This document shows positions 63,458-64,000 of a DNA stretch of 64,000 bases, piece after piece. The notes under the pieces were generated by a model. That model ran no database searches. It had not been told where the DNA came from and saw nothing but the letters and a program-made list of their open reading frames with translations. Each line of letters begins with the position of its first letter. Within the stretch, counting starts at the first letter, position 1. The position numbers and the translations under genes were made by a program. Source of the stretch: Alviniconcha marisindica (lineage: Eukaryota > Mollusca > Gastropoda > Provannidae); contig JABMCL010001569.1 of assembly GCA_018857735.1 (NCBI GenBank), positions 190,001-254,000 of the forward strand, read 5' to 3'.

Positions 63458-63610
63458 CACACACACAATCTCACTTGTCTGAGAGAGCGGATGAGGTCAT
63501 CCTCTGGTGCAGTAATGCGCCGGCCATAGCAGTAGGCCATAGGGAGGTACACTTGTCGACAGTGACACCACAGCTTGGATGGATGGAAGGGCAACCATTG
63601 GGGGAAAACC
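51059..63610 (-). CDS. LSS: Lanosterol synthase (oxidosqualene cyclase), C-terminal 521 residues; 5' exons outside window
   Basis: The enzyme cyclises 2,3-oxidosqualene to lanosterol at the ER membrane. Twelve minus-strand exons: 63610-63475, 62592-62484, 62054-61936, 61180-61083, 59858-59831, 59094-59038, 58350-58228, 57391-57236, 55355-55259, 54737-54469, 52701-52547, 51278-51059 (TGA at 51061-51059). Phases all join without a stop. The catalytic acid motif is DCTSE (aspartate codon 57346-57344; vertebrates have DCTAE). Residues matching human T381 (GTNGS), C449 (RDCGW) and V453 (WIVAD) are the lanosterol-type set, not the cycloartenol Y/H/I set. QW-type motifs are [26 protein letters not shown] and [10 protein letters not shown]. 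The visible part aligns from about residue 212 of the 732-residue human enzyme to its end. The missing N-terminus is a window-edge effect. Confidence 0.97.
52547..52701 (-). CDS. LSS: LSS exon ([14 protein letters not shown])
   Basis: 155 nt, acceptor ATTTCAG, donor GTCAGT, phase 0 to 2. It encodes [20 protein letters not shown] and [20 protein letters not shown]. Confidence 0.96.
52779..52841 (-). pseudogene. Partial degenerate copy of the next LSS exon
   Basis: It has a TACGTTTCAG acceptor, then [17 protein letters not shown] and TAA. Against the true exon (52701 down) six codons differ, four of them synonymous. It lies 123 bp upstream of the true exon in transcript direction, keeps the acceptor and lacks a donor. 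Confidence 0.85.
52880..53330. repeat. Possible dispersed retroelement fragment in an LSS intron
   Basis: The base composition (GC-richer) differs from surrounding intron. Stretches such as GAAAACCTAGAGGGCTGAAG and GACGGAGGTACTGAGCC are reminiscent of non-LTR element leaders. There is no open frame or second copy in the window to confirm it. Confidence 0.25.
53331..54460 (-). other. LSS intron, no further feature
   Basis: AT-rich, with a poly-A run at 53408-53425. No exon or recognised repeat. Confidence 0.6.
54469..54737 (-). CDS. LSS: LSS exon ([15 protein letters not shown])
   Basis: 269 nt, acceptor TCTTGCAG, donor GTGAAT, phase 1 to 0. It encodes [20 protein letters not shown] and [20 protein letters not shown]. 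Confidence 0.97.
54755..54978 (+). repeat. 26-bp minisatellite beside the LSS exon acceptor
   Basis: About eight copies of AAAAGCTCACTGACATCTCT followed by AGGGCC, starting 18 bp upstream of the exon at 54737 in transcript direction. Confidence 0.9.
55259..55355 (-). CDS. LSS: LSS exon ([12 protein letters not shown])
   Basis: 97 nt, acceptor GTTAACAG, donor GTCCGT (non-consensus after GT), phase 0 to 1. It encodes [20 protein letters not shown] and [12 protein letters not shown]. Confidence 0.94.
56268..56712 (+). repeat. 35-bp minisatellite, about 12 copies
   Basis: The unit is GATGCTGTTTGAATTACTCA followed by GTGGTAGGGATAGCC. It ends exactly where a tRNA-like sequence starts; the unit's GGTAGGGATAGC matches the first bases of that element. 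Confidence 0.95.
56710..56790 (+). repeat. tRNA-like sequence (Phe/Lys-like), probable SINE head
   Basis: GGATAGCTAAGTTGGCAGAG fits an A-box, CTGAAAA an anticodon loop (GAA) and TGTTCGAGTCCC a B-box. The two halves are further apart than in a normal tRNA, so it is not a functional tRNA gene. Confidence 0.55.
57190..57237 (-). repeat. Family D fragment touching an LSS donor site
   Basis: The minus strand reads GGTTAGTCAGTCCATTAGTA and ATTGGATTTTAACATCCTGCC, like 43705-43765. Its first bases coincide with the donor GTTAGT of the active-site exon, so the insertion may have supplied part of the splice site. Confidence 0.45.
57236..57391 (-). CDS. LSS: LSS active-site exon (DCTSE)
   Basis: 156 nt, acceptor GGATCAG, donor GTTAGT, phase 0 to 0. 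It encodes [20 protein letters not shown] and continues to [10 protein letters not shown]. The proton-donating aspartate is kept. Confidence 0.96.
57813..57862. repeat. Poly-G runs in an LSS intron
   Basis: G runs at 57813-57836 and 57852-57862. Confidence 0.95.
58228..58350 (-). CDS. LSS: LSS exon ([16 protein letters not shown])
   Basis: 123 nt, acceptor CATTGCAG, donor GTTCAC (weak), phase 0 to 0. It encodes [20 protein letters not shown] and the conserved IPDNPP stretch. Confidence 0.95.
59038..59094 (-). CDS. LSS: LSS exon ([11 protein letters not shown])
   Basis: 57 nt, acceptor TTTTCACAG, donor GTAAGA, phase 0 to 0. It carries the threonine diagnostic of lanosterol synthases. Confidence 0.96.
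59831..59858 (-). CDS. LSS: LSS 28-nt micro-exon
   Basis: Acceptor TTGTGCAG, donor GTGAGT, phase 2 to 0. It encodes IGLDGMKMC after completing a tryptophan codon. A cysteine replaces the glutamine found in human before GTNGS. Confidence 0.92.
61083..61180 (-). CDS. LSS: LSS exon ([13 protein letters not shown])
   Basis: Acceptor ATGAACAG, donor GTAAGT, phase 0 to 2. It encodes [20 protein letters not shown] and [12 protein letters not shown]. Confidence 0.95.
61391..61440. repeat. (CA)n microsatellite
   Basis: About 23 CA units in an LSS intron, followed by a poly-C run at 61635-61652. Confidence 0.95.
61784..61850 (-). pseudogene. Partial degenerate copy of the neighbouring LSS exon
   Basis: Minus-strand translation [20 protein letters not shown] followed by AH and TAA. 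Over the 22 codons from GGA it differs from the true exon at seven codons, four of them synonymous third-position changes. An AATAACAG acceptor-like site precedes it but there is no donor. Flanking intron sequence (AGTCACAGACAAATGTT) is duplicated too, so the event covered exon and intron. Confidence 0.85.
61936..62054 (-). CDS. LSS: LSS exon ([12 protein letters not shown])
   Basis: Acceptor AATGACAG, donor GTGAGT, phase 1 to 0. It encodes [28 protein letters not shown] and [12 protein letters not shown] partial copy lies at 61784-61850. Confidence 0.96.
62140..62310 (-). repeat. (CT)n with three copies of a GAACTGTGGGGTCCTCC motif
   Basis: A(G)AA(A/C)TGTGGGGTCCTCC occurs at about 62168, 62211 and 62281, separated by (CT)n. 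It resembles the GACTGTGGAATCCCTC stretch of the adjacent LSS exon, so these may be further decayed copies. Confidence 0.5.
62484..62592 (-). CDS. LSS: LSS exon ([12 protein letters not shown])
   Basis: Acceptor TGATCAG, donor GTGCGT (not the usual A at position 3), phase 0 to 1. It encodes [20 protein letters not shown] and [16 protein letters not shown]. Confidence 0.95.
62618..62815. repeat. (CA)n/(CAGA)n/(GCAT)n microsatellite
   Basis: CA-rich tract directly upstream of the LSS exon at 62592 in transcript direction. Confidence 0.95.
63361..63468. repeat. (CA)n microsatellite
   Basis: About 50 CA units beginning 7 bp after an LSS donor in transcript direction. Confidence 0.96.
63475..63610 (-). 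CDS. LSS: LSS first visible exon
   Basis: Acceptor GCTGTAG, donor GTGAGA, phase 2 to 0. It encodes [20 protein letters not shown] and [20 protein letters not shown] (CA)n tract of about 110 bp follows in the intron 7 bp from the donor. Confidence 0.96.
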
Positions 63611-64000
63611 CTACAGCAAACATAAAACTGCTGACGCCACTCTAGCTAAAACTAAACAGTTCACAACCGTTACTAACGCTACACTGCAAAAATCTTGGAC
63701 TGGATATGTTTTTTGATAATTACGCACATACCCCCACCCACAGCACCCCAAAAATGTAAAAGATACAGCTGAACGTGACAAATTGTATAACAGATCAGGA
63801 CATGCTCACACTGTCAGCGTCTTATGACAAGATTTGTAGCATTGGGCAACACTGTCCAGCATCACTGAAAAAGCATACCACGTTTTGGTCACAGCATTCC
63901 AGCTCAGGATAAGGCATCAGACATCATAATAATAATATTCTTGTAAAGTGCACACCAAAGTTGGCTACAAAAGCAGTTTAGAAAATATGGAACAGCTTCT
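63611..64000 (-). other. LSS intron to window edge
   Basis: No exon was found in the last 390 bp. The upstream LSS exons (about 210 residues) lie outside the window. Confidence 0.75.

Overview
This window is eukaryotic nuclear DNA, most likely from a mollusc and probably a gastropod. Evidence: short exons separated by kilobase introns, GT-AG splice sites, a muscle-type myosin regulatory light chain close to the molluscan form, and very heavy loading with (CA)n, (CT)n and (GTCT)n microsatellites and tRNA-derived SINEs. There is no operon structure, and most long open frames are translated microsatellites. No search could be run, so the clade is an inference.

Layout. 1-1145 is an array of a 63-bp satellite that runs off the left edge. 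1146-16500 is repeat-rich DNA with no gene I can support; it holds SINEs, a cluster of perfect palindromes (3107-3272), long (CA)n/(CT)n tracts and a GC-rich stretch (about 5130-6060). 16869-30137 (+) is a complete myosin regulatory light chain gene of eight coding exons per transcript, including a pair of homologous N-terminal exons that look mutually exclusive. 31481-35638 (+) holds a tentative three-exon gene for an unrecognised 62-residue protein. 34994-41320 is a mosaic of inverted repeats, a LINE remnant, SINEs and a G-rich minisatellite of about 3 kb.

42049-47268 (-) is a complete six-exon gene for proteasome subunit beta type-3 (205 residues, the same length as the human protein). 47269-50440 is an intergenic spacer with minisatellites. 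51059-63610 (-) is the 3' part of a lanosterol synthase gene: twelve exons encoding the last 521 residues, with the first exons beyond the right edge. Two of its exons have partial degenerate copies in adjacent introns.

The three named genes do not form a pathway: one is contractile/cytoskeletal, one is protein turnover, one is sterol synthesis. The observations most worth following are the alternative exon pair in the light chain gene, the partial exon duplications in the lanosterol synthase gene, the candidate small gene, and the palindrome and inverted-repeat architecture of the repeat regions.
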